A DNA stretch of 64,000 nt from Methanoculleus caldifontis (GTDB lineage Archaea; Halobacteriota; Methanomicrobia; Methanomicrobiales; Methanoculleaceae): contig NZ_WBKO01000002.1 of the NCBI RefSeq assembly GCF_032842345.1, forward strand, positions 82,208 to 146,207. Direction: 5' to 3'. A model generated the notes under the pieces. That model was not told the DNA's origin and made no database searches. It worked only from the letters and a program-made list of their open reading frames with translations. Each line of letters begins with the position of its first letter. The first letter of the stretch is position 1. Positions 24,134 to 32,617 of the stretch are shown piece after piece. Both the position numbers and the translations under genes were made by a program.

Positions 24134-25627
24134 ATGCATCAACCGGACGGCAGCGCCCCGCAGCAGCGATACACCCTGCTCATGGTCTCGATCGCGGTCG
24201 CGATGTTCATGACGTCGCTTGACGGGACCATTGTGAATATCGCTCTTCCCACGATCTCGACGATCTTCGACCTTCCCTCGACGACGGTCAGCTGGGTTGC
24301 GACGGCGTACCTGCTGGTGCTGACGGGCTCTATCCTCGTCTTCGGGAAGGTGGCGGACAGGATCGGTTTCAAGACCGTCTTCCTCGCCGGGTTCTGCGTC
24401 TTCACGGCAAGCTCGTTCTTCTGCGGCTTTTTTCCGGAACTCTTCGACTCGTTCTGGGTGCTGATCGGCGCGCGGGTGCTCCAGGCGATCGGCGGAGCGA
24501 TGATCGCCGCGATCGCCCCGGCCCTGATTGCGGCGTTCCTCCCGATGACGATGAAAGGAAAGGCGATGGGGATCGTGACCACGTTTGCGGCCTTCGGGAC
24601 CGCGGCCGGCCCGATACTCGGCGGCCTCCTGACGCAGTACCTCTCCTGGAACTGGATCTTCTACATCAACGTCCCGGTCGGGATCGTTGCCGTCCTGCTC
24701 GGCTCGTACGCGATACCGGCGGGCCGGACGGCGGGCGGGGCGCCTTCGCCGTTCGACCGGCTCGGTGCGGTCCTCATATTCGTCGGGCTCGGCTCCCTGA
24801 TCTACGCCGTCAGCGAGGGATCCGCGCTCGGCTGGACGGACCCGGCGATCCTCGCTGCACTCGCGGCTGCAGGGATCGCGCTCGGATACCTCGTCCTCCA
24901 CGAACGGAGGACGGCCGATCCGCTGCTGGACTTCCGGCTCTTTGCGAACAGGAACTTCCTCTACGTCAACCTCATGCTCGCCCTCTCCTACTTCCTCTTC
25001 GGCGGCGTCAACTACCTCCTCCCGTTCTTCCTCGAACTGGTGAAGGGCTTTGACCCTTCGACCTCCGGGCTCGTCCTCACCGCGCTCTCGTTCGCGATGA
25101 TGGCAAGCGGCATCCTCTCCGGCATGCTCATCAACAGCCTCGGGAACCGGAGGCTCTGCATCGCCGGCGCGCTCGTCGTCTCCGCCGGATACCTGCTGTT
25201 CCATCTCTTCTCGGCGGCAAGCACGCTCCACTACATCATCGGCACGTTCGCTATCGTGGGGTTCGGCCTCGGTTTCCTGCTCTCCCCCGGCACGAACATG
25301 GCGATGAACATGGCCCCCCGTGATAAACACGGCATGGTATCGAGCCTCATCTCCGTGGAGCGCTCCGGCCCGATAACCCTCGGCATCTCCTTTGCCAGCA
25401 TGCTCTTCATCCAGGCGATGCTCACGGTCGGGTCCCATCGCCACGTCACGGCGTCTTCCCCGGCGAACATCAAAATAGACGTGCTTGCCACCGGTTTCGA
25501 TCTGGTCTTCATCGCCATCTTCGCCGTCTCGCTTGCCGTCGTCGTCCTCGCGGTCTTGAGCCGGGACGAGGTCCATGCCGACAACCTCGAAGAGGGTGCC
25601 TTCGAGGCCGCGGTCGCCGGGGTGTAA
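24134..25627 (+). CDS. MFS drug exporter, DHA2 (EmrB/QacA) family
   Basis: The 497-residue protein has 14 predicted membrane helices. SLDGTIVNIALPTIS in helix 1 is motif D1 of the family, and GKVADRIGFKTVF is motif A. The pattern continues with GARVLQAIGGAMI (motif B) and GPILGGLL (motif C). It exports hydrophobic compounds in exchange for protons. No regulator is adjacent. T6 (CTCTTTTTTCGG) follows the stop by about 15 bp and may terminate transcription. Confidence 0.92.
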   Translation: MHQPDGSAPQQRYTLLMVSIAVAMFMTSLDGTIVNIALPTISTIFDLPSTTVSWVATAYLLVLTGSILVFGKVADRIGFKTVFLAGFCVFTASSFFCGFFPELFDSFWVLIGARVLQAIGGAMIAAIAPALIAAFLPMTMKGKAMGIVTTFAAFGTAAGPILGGLLTQYLSWNWIFYINVPVGIVAVLLGSYAIPAGRTAGGAPSPFDRLGAVLIFVGLGSLIYAVSEGSALGWTDPAILAALAAAGIALGYLVLHERRTADPLLDFRLFANRNFLYVNLMLALSYFLFGGVNYLLPFFLELVKGFDPSTSGLVLTALSFAMMASGILSGMLINSLGNRRLCIAGALVVSAGYLLFHLFSAASTLHYIIGTFAIVGFGLGFLLSPGTNMAMNMAPRDKHGMVSSLISVERSGPITLGISFASMLFIQAMLTVGSHRHVTASSPANIKIDVLATGFDLVFIAIFAVSLAVVVLAVLSRDEVHADNLEEGAFEAAVAGV

Positions 25628-25641
25628 GGCCCTTCCGGCTC

Positions 25642-25647
25642 TTTTTT
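25642..25647 (+). terminator. Possible T-rich terminator after the MFS gene
   Basis: A T6 run follows the stop codon of the exporter, in the gap between two convergent genes. Oligo-T ends transcription in archaea; the run is short. Confidence 0.35.
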
Positions 25648-25714
25648 CGGAATCCCACAACGAAGGCTGACCGGGCCAGGGCATCGGTCCCCGCCCCGCC
25701 CCTTCACCCGCGGA

Positions 25715-27208
25715 TCACGTCTCATCGGCAGAGCTGCCCTCTGCCTCCTCCCTGCTGAAAAGCCTCGTGCGGACGGTATCGGCCAGATCGTCGGTTGTCA
25801 GGAGAAGAAGCGTGTCTTCGGCCTCGATGACGGTGCTGCCGCCCGGAACAAAGCGTTTCTCCCGCTTCTGCATCAGGATGATGAGGGTCCCCTTCGGCAG
25901 TCCGAGGTCGACGACCTGCTTCCCGACAACCGGGGCTTCGGGGGGGATGACGAGTTCCAGCAGCTCGCTCGGGGTGTCTGGGTTCATCTCGAACTCCCTG
26001 GAGAGTTTGTGTGTCTCCTGGAGCGGTGCGGAGAGGCCGAGCCACCGGGCGACGGATGGGATCGACGTCCCGTGAACGAGCGCCGAGACGAGGACGATGA
26101 AGAAGACGAGGTTGAAGATCGTCTCCGCGCCGGGCACGCCTGCGACAAGGGGGTAGGTCGCGAGAATGATCGGGACGGCACCCCGCAGCCCCACCCAGGA
26201 GACGAGGATCTTCTCGTTTATCGGCATCTTCCAGGGGAGGAGCGAGATCATGACGGCGACCGGTCGCGCGACCAGGAGGAGGAAGAGCGCGGCGAGGAGG
26301 CCGGGGACGATCTCGGCTACGAGCTGCGAGGGGAAGACGAGCAGGCCGAGCGCAAGGAACATCACGATCTGCATCAGCCACGCGATCCCGTCGTGGAACC
26401 GGACCAGGCTCTTCTTGTGGACAACGATGCTGTTGCCCATGACCAGCCCGGCGATGTAGACCGCGATGAACCCGTTCCCCCCGAGGGTGGCGGTCAGCCC
26501 GTAGGTCAGCAGCACCATCGTGAGGCTGAGCACCGGATACAGCCCCTCGAACTCCAGTTTGAGGCGGTTGATCAGGAAGACGATCGCCTGCCCCATCCCG
26601 TAGCCGAGCAGGCCGCCGACCGCCATCTGCTGCACGAACATCGGGAGGATGGCGAGGAGCGACGTGCCGGGGATGAGGATCACGCTGATGACACCGATGG
26701 TGAGCAGGACTGCCATGGGGTCGTTGCTCCCCGATTCAAGCTCGATGAGCGGCCGCAGGTTCCCCTGCAGACGTGCTCTCGCCGTCCGGAGGATGGAGAA
26801 GACCGCGGCCGCATCGGTGGACGAGACGACCGCACCGAGGAGGAGGGCCGTAAGCGGCGGGAAGCCGAGGACCAGGACGGCAAACGCCCCAAGCAGGCCT
26901 GCGGTCAGCACGACGCCGAGCGTCGAGAGGGCGATCCCGGGTCCAAGGATCGGCCGGATCTGCTCCCACCGGGTGTCGAGGCCGCCGGAGAAGAGGATAT
27001 ACGCAAGTGCGATAATCCCGATGATCTGTGCGAGCCCCGGATCGTCGAACGGGATCCCGCCCGGACCCTCCGAACCCGCCAGCATCCCGACGATGAGGAA
27101 GATGAGGAGCGCAGGAACGCCGAGCCTCTCCGAGAACTTGTTTGCCAGGATGCTGATCAGGAAGAGCAGCGATATCCCGAGAAGCAGGAGTTCGAGAGTG
27201 ACCACCAT
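25715..27208 (-). CDS. K+(Na+)/H+ antiporter of the CvrA/NhaP2 type with a TrkA-C domain
   Basis: The start MVVTLELLLLGISLLFLISI gives 497 residues; the longer upstream reading frame is not hydrophobic. Twelve or more membrane helices contain SSTDAAAVFSIL and ELESGSNDPMAVLLT, the ion-binding ND motif of CPA1 antiporters. Residues 410-480 form a TrkA-C domain (VVGKQVVDLGLPKGTLIILM) that senses nucleotides or ions in the cytoplasm. It would exchange K+ or Na+ for protons to control pH and osmotic balance. It is divergent from the AI-2E-family gene. Confidence 0.91.
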   Translation of the reverse strand: MVVTLELLLLGISLLFLISILANKFSERLGVPALLIFLIVGMLAGSEGPGGIPFDDPGLAQIIGIIALAYILFSGGLDTRWEQIRPILGPGIALSTLGVVLTAGLLGAFAVLVLGFPPLTALLLGAVVSSTDAAAVFSILRTARARLQGNLRPLIELESGSNDPMAVLLTIGVISVILIPGTSLLAILPMFVQQMAVGGLLGYGMGQAIVFLINRLKLEFEGLYPVLSLTMVLLTYGLTATLGGNGFIAVYIAGLVMGNSIVVHKKSLVRFHDGIAWLMQIVMFLALGLLVFPSQLVAEIVPGLLAALFLLLVARPVAVMISLLPWKMPINEKILVSWVGLRGAVPIILATYPLVAGVPGAETIFNLVFFIVLVSALVHGTSIPSVARWLGLSAPLQETHKLSREFEMNPDTPSELLELVIPPEAPVVGKQVVDLGLPKGTLIILMQKREKRFVPGGSTVIEAEDTLLLLTTDDLADTVRTRLFSREEAEGSSADET

Positions 27209-27444
27209 CTGTGCATACGATTCAGGCCTGAACCTCCTTAAGGCTGACCCTTCACGACCTTTTGCCGGGATGACGCTCCGGCGGTCTTTCCGCTCTTCCG
27301 TGCAGGGGGGCGGCAGGGTGAGATGAAACGGCCCGGCCTTCCATCGATGGACCGGAGTTTTCACGGTCCCCGGATAGATCACCCCGATCTGTTTCGGGGG
27401 ATTGATATGGTTGCCACATGAACTGTTACCTGGTGGAACCCAGG

Positions 27445-28533
27445 ATGGCAGACACTCCCGCTCTTTCCAGGTCTCTTGGCACCGTGCTCCTTCTGACGGC
27501 GGCGATCTTCCTCGTCATCGGAATCCGGTCGATTGCGTATATCGTGACCATCATCGTTGTCTCGTTGATCCTCGCCATGCTCGCCTACCCCGCAACAAAG
27601 GCGCTCCGGTCGCGGGGCCTGCCGGAGGGGGCCGCCGTCGGCGCGGTCGCGATCGTCGCCTGCCTTGCCGTCATGCTGCTCTGTTATCTCGTCTTCTTCT
27701 CGTTCGAGAGTCTGGTCCAGGATATTCCTCTCTACCAGCAGGAGTTGAGCGCCCGGCTCGCAGAAGTCCTCGCCGTCCTGGACCGGTTCGGGATCGATAC
27801 GGGCTCGTTCTCCCCGTCATCGATCGACCTGCAACGGTTTGCCGGGATCCTCTCCTCGTCCGCCCTGAGCCTCGTCGACCTTCTCCTCTACCTCTTCTTC
27901 ATAGCCGTGACGACGATCTTCATGCTCCTCGAAGCGCCGAGAGTGCCCGGCCGTATACAGAAGTTGGCAGGGGGCGGGTCGGGGAAGATCGAAGGGTTCT
28001 CCCGCATGAGCAGGTTCCTGATCGACTTCGTCATCGTCAGGACCGAGGCGAATCTCGTCCACGGCTTCCTCTTCGGCACCTTCCTCTGGGTCATGGGGGT
28101 GCATGCGGCCGTTCTCTGGGGGGTGCTGACGTTCCTCCTCTCCTACATCCCCTATATCGGACTGGTCGTCGCGGCGCTCCCGGCGATCTTCTTTGCCTGG
28201 CTGCAGTTCGGGATCTGGGGCGCGATTGTGGTGCTCGCGGCCGTCGCCGTCCTGAACGCGCTGGTGGAGAACCCGATCTTCGCGCACTTTGCGTCGAGAC
28301 GGTTTGATATCCCCGCCCTCGTGGTCATCCTCTCAGTCATCTTCTGGGGCTGGGCCCTCGGCGTCGCCGGGATGATCTTCGCCGTCCCGCTCACCCTCAT
28401 CATCCTGATGGTCTTCCAGTTCAGCGACGACTGGGCGTGGGTGAACACGATCCTCGGTGTCGACCATCTCTTCATGGGGGAGCAGACACCCCCGGTGGAG
28501 AGCAGGGGAGTCGAAGCGCCGCCGGCGAGGTAG
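27445..28533 (+). CDS. AI-2E family transporter (TerC-independent permease)
   Basis: This protein has about eight membrane helices and the family motifs LLLYLFFIAVTTIFMLLE, WGVLTFLLSYIPYIG and NPIFAHFASRR. The family includes AI-2 exporters and Na+/H+ antiporters, so the substrate is open. An ATG nine codons earlier (27418) is also possible; the ATG at 27445 is preferred because GGTGG lies about nine bases before it. The product is 362 residues. No ligand-synthesis gene is near. Confidence 0.88.
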   Translation: MADTPALSRSLGTVLLLTAAIFLVIGIRSIAYIVTIIVVSLILAMLAYPATKALRSRGLPEGAAVGAVAIVACLAVMLLCYLVFFSFESLVQDIPLYQQELSARLAEVLAVLDRFGIDTGSFSPSSIDLQRFAGILSSSALSLVDLLLYLFFIAVTTIFMLLEAPRVPGRIQKLAGGGSGKIEGFSRMSRFLIDFVIVRTEANLVHGFLFGTFLWVMGVHAAVLWGVLTFLLSYIPYIGLVVAALPAIFFAWLQFGIWGAIVVLAAVAVLNALVENPIFAHFASRRFDIPALVVILSVIFWGWALGVAGMIFAVPLTLIILMVFQFSDDWAWVNTILGVDHLFMGEQTPPVESRGVEAPPAR

Positions 28534-28612
28534 GATAGAGGTACCGACCTTTTTCCGCCTCTGCCCCGCCATGCCGGAAGGTTGATACCTTCTTCAGGCA
28601 TGCTCTCCTGGA

Positions 28613-28882
28613 ATGAAGATGCTGCACACAAAGGAGATCATCCAGAAGATCTGGGACGCACAGGGCTACGGGAACCTGGCGGTCTGGGGGGACGGTGCGA
28701 CCGTTGTCATCGCCCCGGGGGAGAGCCCGGAGAGGGGCGGGAAGGCGCCGCTCGCAGTCTTCAAGCCCATTCCCCTGGTGGCGGGATTCTCGATGCTGGA
28801 CTTCGCCCTCCACGACCCCGCGCTGCTGAGCCTGATCGAGACGACGATACGAGAGGCCGGCGGTGAGATCGAGCGGGACTGA
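28613..28882 (+). CDS. Small conserved protein of unknown function
   Basis: The 89-residue product MKMLHTKEIIQKIWDAQGYG has an alpha/beta pattern (LAVWGDGATVVIAPGE, PLAVFKPIPLVAGFSMLDFA) and no membrane segment or Cys motif. It has codon use like its neighbours, an in-frame length that fits the gap, and it starts 80 bp after the AI-2E-family gene. I do not recognise the family. Confidence 0.65.
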   Translation: MKMLHTKEIIQKIWDAQGYGNLAVWGDGATVVIAPGESPERGGKAPLAVFKPIPLVAGFSMLDFALHDPALLSLIETTIREAGGEIERD

Positions 28883-28981
28883 GAGGGCGGCAGGCATCCG
28901 GGGCGATGGGCGGCCGGTCCCGGCGGGGAATCCCGGTCGGGACGACCATAAAAAATGGGTTTTGATGGGTCCGGAGAAGAG

Positions 28982-29383
28982 TTACTCGGTCGTCTTGCCG
29001 TCGAAGTGCTCTTCGCTGGCCATGGCCTCTTCGCGGGTCTTCCGGACGATCTTGTCCTGGTGCTCCGGCGGGGAGTATATGGTGTAGAGCTTGAGGTTGG
29101 CGGTCTTTGAGGTGTTTATCACGTTGTGGTTCGCGCCGCTCGGCACGATCACGGCGCTGCCGTCCTTTACCGCGTATTCCGTGTTGTCGATGATGACTTT
29201 CCCCTCTCCTTCCTCGAACCGGAAGAACTGGTCGACGTCGTCGTGCACCTCCGCGCCGATCTCCTCGCCGGGCTTGAGGGACATCAGCACGAGCTGGTTG
29301 AACTTCCCCGTGTAGAGGACTCTGCGGAAGTCGGTGTTCTGTACCGTCTCTTTCTCGATATCGGCCATAAATCCTTTCTTCAT
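28982..29383 (-). CDS. Cupin domain protein
   Basis: The ATG lies eight bases after AAAGGAGGT, one of the strongest ribosome binding sites in the window. The 133-residue product has the two cupin motifs: PGEEIGAEVHDDVDQFFRFE (metal-binding His and Glu replaced in part by D/Q) and VPSGANHNVINT with the second His. It is a small beta-barrel protein that may bind a metal and a sugar or small ligand. It has a dyad in its promoter at 29405-29421. Confidence 0.87.
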   Translation of the reverse strand: MKKGFMADIEKETVQNTDFRRVLYTGKFNQLVLMSLKPGEEIGAEVHDDVDQFFRFEEGEGKVIIDNTEYAVKDGSAVIVPSGANHNVINTSKTANLKLYTIYSPPEHQDKIVRKTREEAMASEEHFDGKTTE

Positions 29384-29717
29384 CACTACAACCTCCTTTG
29401 TGGAGTAACGGTTAGTGTTACCGATGCAATGTGAGGCGCCGCGACTATTTATCCTTTAGGATGCCGGAGGTCCGGGCGGGCTTTGGAAAGCAAGAGAGCG
29501 ACTCCCGATCGGCCGTCTGGTTTTGAGGGCCGGATCTGCGGGCTCTCCACCGCCGGGGTGCCTGTCATTCACGCAGGCGGGAGAACTCCTCCTGAGCTGC
29601 CGGTCAGGGACGGGTCCGACGGAGCAGATCCCCGGGAGAGACCGGCATCTGGCGGCGTTTCATATGCCGGTGGATCGGATCGCGGTCCCCCCGGAGGGCG
29701 GTGCGAGAGGGGGAATC
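29384..29717. other. Intergenic region before the cupin gene
   Basis: The first 70 bp hold the cupin promoter (GGATAAATAG as TATA region near 29450) and a dyad. From about 29460 to 29717 no gene or known element is visible; reading frames there have no ribosome binding site. Confidence 0.4.
29405..29421. promoter_or_regulatory. GTAAC/GTTAC dyad in the cupin promoter
   Basis: GTAAC and GTTAC are 7 bp apart around the predicted transcription start of the cupin gene. The same arms with the same flanking wording GTAACGGTT and GTTACCGAT occur before the symporter gene at 39602. It may be a shared operator. Confidence 0.45.
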
Positions 29718-30032
29718 TCACGCCCCGCCCTTCTTCACCTCCTCGATCATCTCCTCGACCTCCTCGTAGCCGTGCCGGTAAAACTCCTCTTCCGTGGGCT
29801 CGATCTCCCGGAGGAGACGGAGGAACTCCCCGGCGTGCTCCTTCTCCTCATCCGCGATATCCCGCATCACCTTCCGGACCAGCGGGTCGTCGGTCGACTC
29901 GGCGATCTGGTTGTAGAGCTGGATCGCCTCGTATTCGGCAGCGATCGAGAACCGGATGGTCCGGATGAGTTCCCCCCGGTCCAGTTTGCGTTCCATGCGG
30001 TTCCCGGAGAACGGATTTGCAAATTCGGGCAT
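29718..30032 (-). CDS. Ferritin-like diiron protein (encapsulated ferritin-like group)
   Basis: The 104-residue protein begins MPEFANPFSGNRMERKL, and two helices carry the diiron ligands: AAEYEAIQLYNQIAES and DIADEEKEHAGEFLRLL (Glu, Glu-x2-His). This short two-helix form with the FANPFSG start resembles the encapsulated ferritin-like proteins, which form the dimer that completes the iron site and which are usually loaded into encapsulin shells. No encapsulin gene is in this window. It probably oxidises and helps store iron or limits oxidative stress. Confidence 0.85.
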   Translation of the reverse strand: MPEFANPFSGNRMERKLDRGELIRTIRFSIAAEYEAIQLYNQIAESTDDPLVRKVMRDIADEEKEHAGEFLRLLREIEPTEEEFYRHGYEEVEEMIEEVKKGGA

Positions 30033-30360
30033 CTCGAATGACCTCGGGGGCTCATGCGACGGGGCGTTATTTATAGGTTGGGCCGGTTACTGCTCGAGAG
30101 CCTGTGGCCACAGGACGGTCTATGTCTCATTCTTAGAGTGATGCTTGACGATGAGATCGATTCTGCTACATCTCCCCATCTCCGCGCACTCATCGGACCA
30201 CCCTGGGTTTGGAATCGGGAGGAGATATTATGCTCAAGGTGACAATCTCGTTCAAGATGGCAATAGGTGTTCTACCAAATGGGAGCTGTGGTCGATATCG
30301 GTCAATTAACGTCCGGGCCGCAGACCGCACCCGGCACGATGATCCGGCGGAAAAAGAGAC
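30033..30360. other. Intergenic region upstream of a MITE
   Basis: This gap between the ferritin-like gene and the mobile element is less G+C-rich than its surroundings. It contains TTATTTATAGG at 30068, a likely TATA element for the minus-strand ferritin-like gene or for a plus-strand transcript, and one small reading frame with a strong ribosome binding site. Confidence 0.4.
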
Positions 30361-30379
30361 CTTAAAACGGCTCTGTTGA
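30230..30379 (+). CDS. Possible small protein with its 3' end altered by the MITE
   Basis: An ATG follows GGGAGGAG at a spacing of 6. The 49-residue product starts MLKVTISFKMAIGVLPNGSC and ends in KETLKRLC, the last codons being provided by the terminal repeat of the mobile element. If the element and one copy of the target duplication are removed, the same frame ends in KETLKR and a stop two codons earlier. So insertion left the frame almost unchanged. The peptide has no known relative; the case rests on the ribosome binding site. Confidence 0.35.
   Translation: MLKVTISFKMAIGVLPNGSCGRYRSINVRAADRTRHDDPAEKETLKRLC
30361..30368 (+). repeat. Target-site duplication, left copy
   Basis: CTTAAAAC directly before the left terminal repeat is repeated exactly at 30614-30621 directly after the right terminal repeat. 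Confidence 0.8.
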
Positions 30380-30613
30380 AATGGTCTACACCCTCTGGAG
30401 AACACTCAGTTACGTGGAGAGGGTACTGGTGTGACCTCACGCGAAGCCGCGAAGGCGCGAAGCCTGAAATGGGTGTTGACAGCCTCTTTCGCGTTCTTCG
30501 CACCTGACGGTGCTCAAGCTCGCTACGCTCGCACTTCGCGGCTTCGCGTGAGTCAAGATGTATGGATAATCCTGCAATGGACTCGATCTCAGGGAGAGGG
30601 TTTCAACAGAGCC
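30369..30613. mobile_element. 245-bp MITE with 13-bp terminal inverted repeats
   Basis: The ends GGCTCTGTTGAAA and TTTCAACAGAGCC are perfect inverted repeats, and CTTAAAAC flanks them as an 8-bp target duplication. No transposase is encoded. The terminal sequence GGCTCTGTTG and the 8-bp duplication resemble elements of the IS6 type, so a transposase of that group could have moved it (inference). A second, internal 18-bp inverted repeat is at 30436-30453 and 30535-30552. The intact duplication suggests a fairly recent insertion. Confidence 0.85.
30436..30552. repeat. Internal 18-bp inverted repeat within the MITE
   Basis: CTCACGCGAAGCCGCGAA at 30436-30453 pairs perfectly with 30535-30552. The 81 bp between contain further GCGAAG and CTTCGC copies, so the RNA could form a long hairpin. 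It may be the spread-out core of the element or an older repeat that was captured by it. Confidence 0.75.
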
Positions 30614-30621
30614 CTTAAAAC
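30614..30621 (+). repeat. Target-site duplication, right copy
   Basis: CTTAAAAC follows the right terminal repeat and matches the left copy exactly. Confidence 0.8.
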
Positions 30622-30736
30622 GGTAAACGGGGTGGCATCGGCAGAAGAGCAACCGTCGTTTCACGGGTGCAACTATCGGGCCAATACCGGAAGAGAGGAT
30701 GAAATGGTCCGGATTCCCGGTAGCGCCGTCCGATCC

Positions 30737-32440
30737 TCACGCGACTCTCGCGATCCTCCCCTCCGGCTTCATCTCCGCCGGCTCCGGGAGAGATTCCATA
30801 TACGCGACCAGTGCATCGACATCGAACGGCCCGTTGACTATGTTCGTGCCTTCTCTGAAGGTGGTATACTTGTCGCCGCCGGTCGCAAGGAAGTCGACCA
30901 TTGCTGCTGTATACTCGGCACTCGGGTCCAGCGGAGTGCCGTTTACCAGGACCTCGACAATCCTGCTGCCGATGGGCTTTCTTTCGTCGAAGGTATACGA
31001 CAGCCCGGAGACTGCGAGATTGTGGGGCGGTAACGGAGTCTCCCACTGCCGTTCCAGCACGTCCCGGACCCGGTCTCCCGTCATGGTCATCGAGAGCACG
31101 GTCGAAGAGAACGGCTGCACAGCATAAAGGTCGCCCCACGTGACGGTACCCTCAGCTATCTCCGCCCGGAGCGATCCGGTGGTGACAAACGCGATATCGG
31201 TGTTCATTGCCGCCCGCTGGCCGTCGGCGACGAGGTTGCCGAGCGTGGATTCGCCGGCATCGGTCTGCAACCGCGTGATATTCGCCGATGCAACCGTTAT
31301 GATCCGGCTGATCATCGGCCCGACCGCCTCTTCGCTCATCTCAAGCAATGATAGGGCCTCCGGGTCGGGAGAGGTGCCAGGCGGGCGGTCTGCATACGTC
31401 GGGACGATCCGTGCCGACGTATAGATGACCTCGCCGGTGAGGGGGTCGATGACGAGATCGATGTCGGCAAACGCCCTGCTGTAACTGTATGCCTGCGTCA
31501 CCAGCACCGGTTCTTCGCCGGCGTTCTCCAGGTAGGCGTTGGTGAACGCATGGGTGTGGCCCGAGAGGACGACATCCACGTCCGGGTCAAGGCCGGCGAC
31601 GATCCCTGCGATCCTGCCCGTGACGTTGCCTCCCTCCCGGGTCGGACCGTCATAGGGCTCCTGCCGGCCGCCTTCGTGGAGGAGGACGACGATCGCATGC
31701 ACTCCCTGCTGCCGGACCTCCAGGACGTAACGGTTGATCGATTCGGTCTCGTTTTTAAAGACGACCTGTTCGAGGTTGATAGCCTTCTGGATCGAAGGCG
31801 TCTCGACTGTTGTGGCACCGATAAACGCGATCTTCGCACCCCCGGCATCCCGGATCGTGTAGGGGGCGGCAAGGAGGGTGCCGTTCGTCCTCCAGACCAC
31901 GTTCGAGCAGACATATTCCGCTGCCGCACCCGGGTAGGGATCTACCATGCGGACGACGTTCGTCGCACCGTTCCCGCCACGAACCATCCGCAGCAGTTCG
32001 TCCGTGCCCCGGTCGAACTCGTGGTTGCCGAAGGTCGCGATCATCTCCGGGTAGTCGTCCGCGAGGCTGTTGAAGAAGAGCAGGGTGGGCTCGTCCAGCA
32101 GCAACCCGGACTCCGGCGGCGACGCGCTGACGATGTCCCCGGGGAGCGCGATGAACGTGGCCGTCCGGTCGCCGTCCGCCACCGCGCTTCTGAGGTACGA
32201 CGCAAGCACCGGCGCGCTCCCGGCCGGCTCGCCGTTGAGGTTCTGCCCGGGAGGCAGCTGCCCGTGGAAATCGTTGACTGCGAGGATCTTGACGTGTACC
32301 GGTTCTGCTGCCGGAGACGACGGGGGGCAGAAGTAGTCCGAGAGTGCGATGGGGACGAGAACGACGAACAGGAGAATCAGCAGGCCGGCGACCGCCTGCC
32401 GTCGGTGCGATCTGCCGCGTGTGGACGAACCGGCTGTCAT
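30737..32440 (-). CDS. Membrane-anchored 5'-nucleotidase / UDP-sugar hydrolase family protein
   Basis: The 567-residue protein has a cytoplasmic basic start and one membrane helix (residues 16-36), after which the enzyme faces outside. The metallophosphatase half contains LAVNDFHGQL, GDIVSASPPES, GNHEFDRG and LSGHTHA, which bind two metals. The C-terminal 5'-nucleotidase domain (about 390-550) has LGNLVADGQRAAM and the substrate loop around SGLSYTFD. The product should hydrolyse nucleotides or related phosphate esters, supplying nucleosides and phosphate. It lies 123 bp beyond the mobile element. Confidence 0.92.
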   Translation of the reverse strand: MTAGSSTRGRSHRRQAVAGLLILLFVVLVPIALSDYFCPPSSPAAEPVHVKILAVNDFHGQLPPGQNLNGEPAGSAPVLASYLRSAVADGDRTATFIALPGDIVSASPPESGLLLDEPTLLFFNSLADDYPEMIATFGNHEFDRGTDELLRMVRGGNGATNVVRMVDPYPGAAAEYVCSNVVWRTNGTLLAAPYTIRDAGGAKIAFIGATTVETPSIQKAINLEQVVFKNETESINRYVLEVRQQGVHAIVVLLHEGGRQEPYDGPTREGGNVTGRIAGIVAGLDPDVDVVLSGHTHAFTNAYLENAGEEPVLVTQAYSYSRAFADIDLVIDPLTGEVIYTSARIVPTYADRPPGTSPDPEALSLLEMSEEAVGPMISRIITVASANITRLQTDAGESTLGNLVADGQRAAMNTDIAFVTTGSLRAEIAEGTVTWGDLYAVQPFSSTVLSMTMTGDRVRDVLERQWETPLPPHNLAVSGLSYTFDERKPIGSRIVEVLVNGTPLDPSAEYTAAMVDFLATGGDKYTTFREGTNIVNGPFDVDALVAYMESLPEPAEMKPEGRIARVA

Positions 32441-32617
32441 AAAAAGAGGTCCTTCCGGACGGTATAAATACCAGCCGGAATAGATCCGGGCAGGGGCGAG
32501 TAAACCGGGTTCTTATACAACCTGATCGGCATGATGCCCGTCCGGCACGGCAGGTTCTATCCTGCATTCACCGGGCGGCCGGATGAGCGACTCCTCACGG
32601 TTCCGGGGACGGGGCGC

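Noticed and set aside
24053-25684. 543-codon minus-strand frame over the MFS exporter
   Set aside because: Antisense to a transporter with clear motifs; composition dominated by Arg, Glu and Asp as expected from complement of hydrophobic codons.
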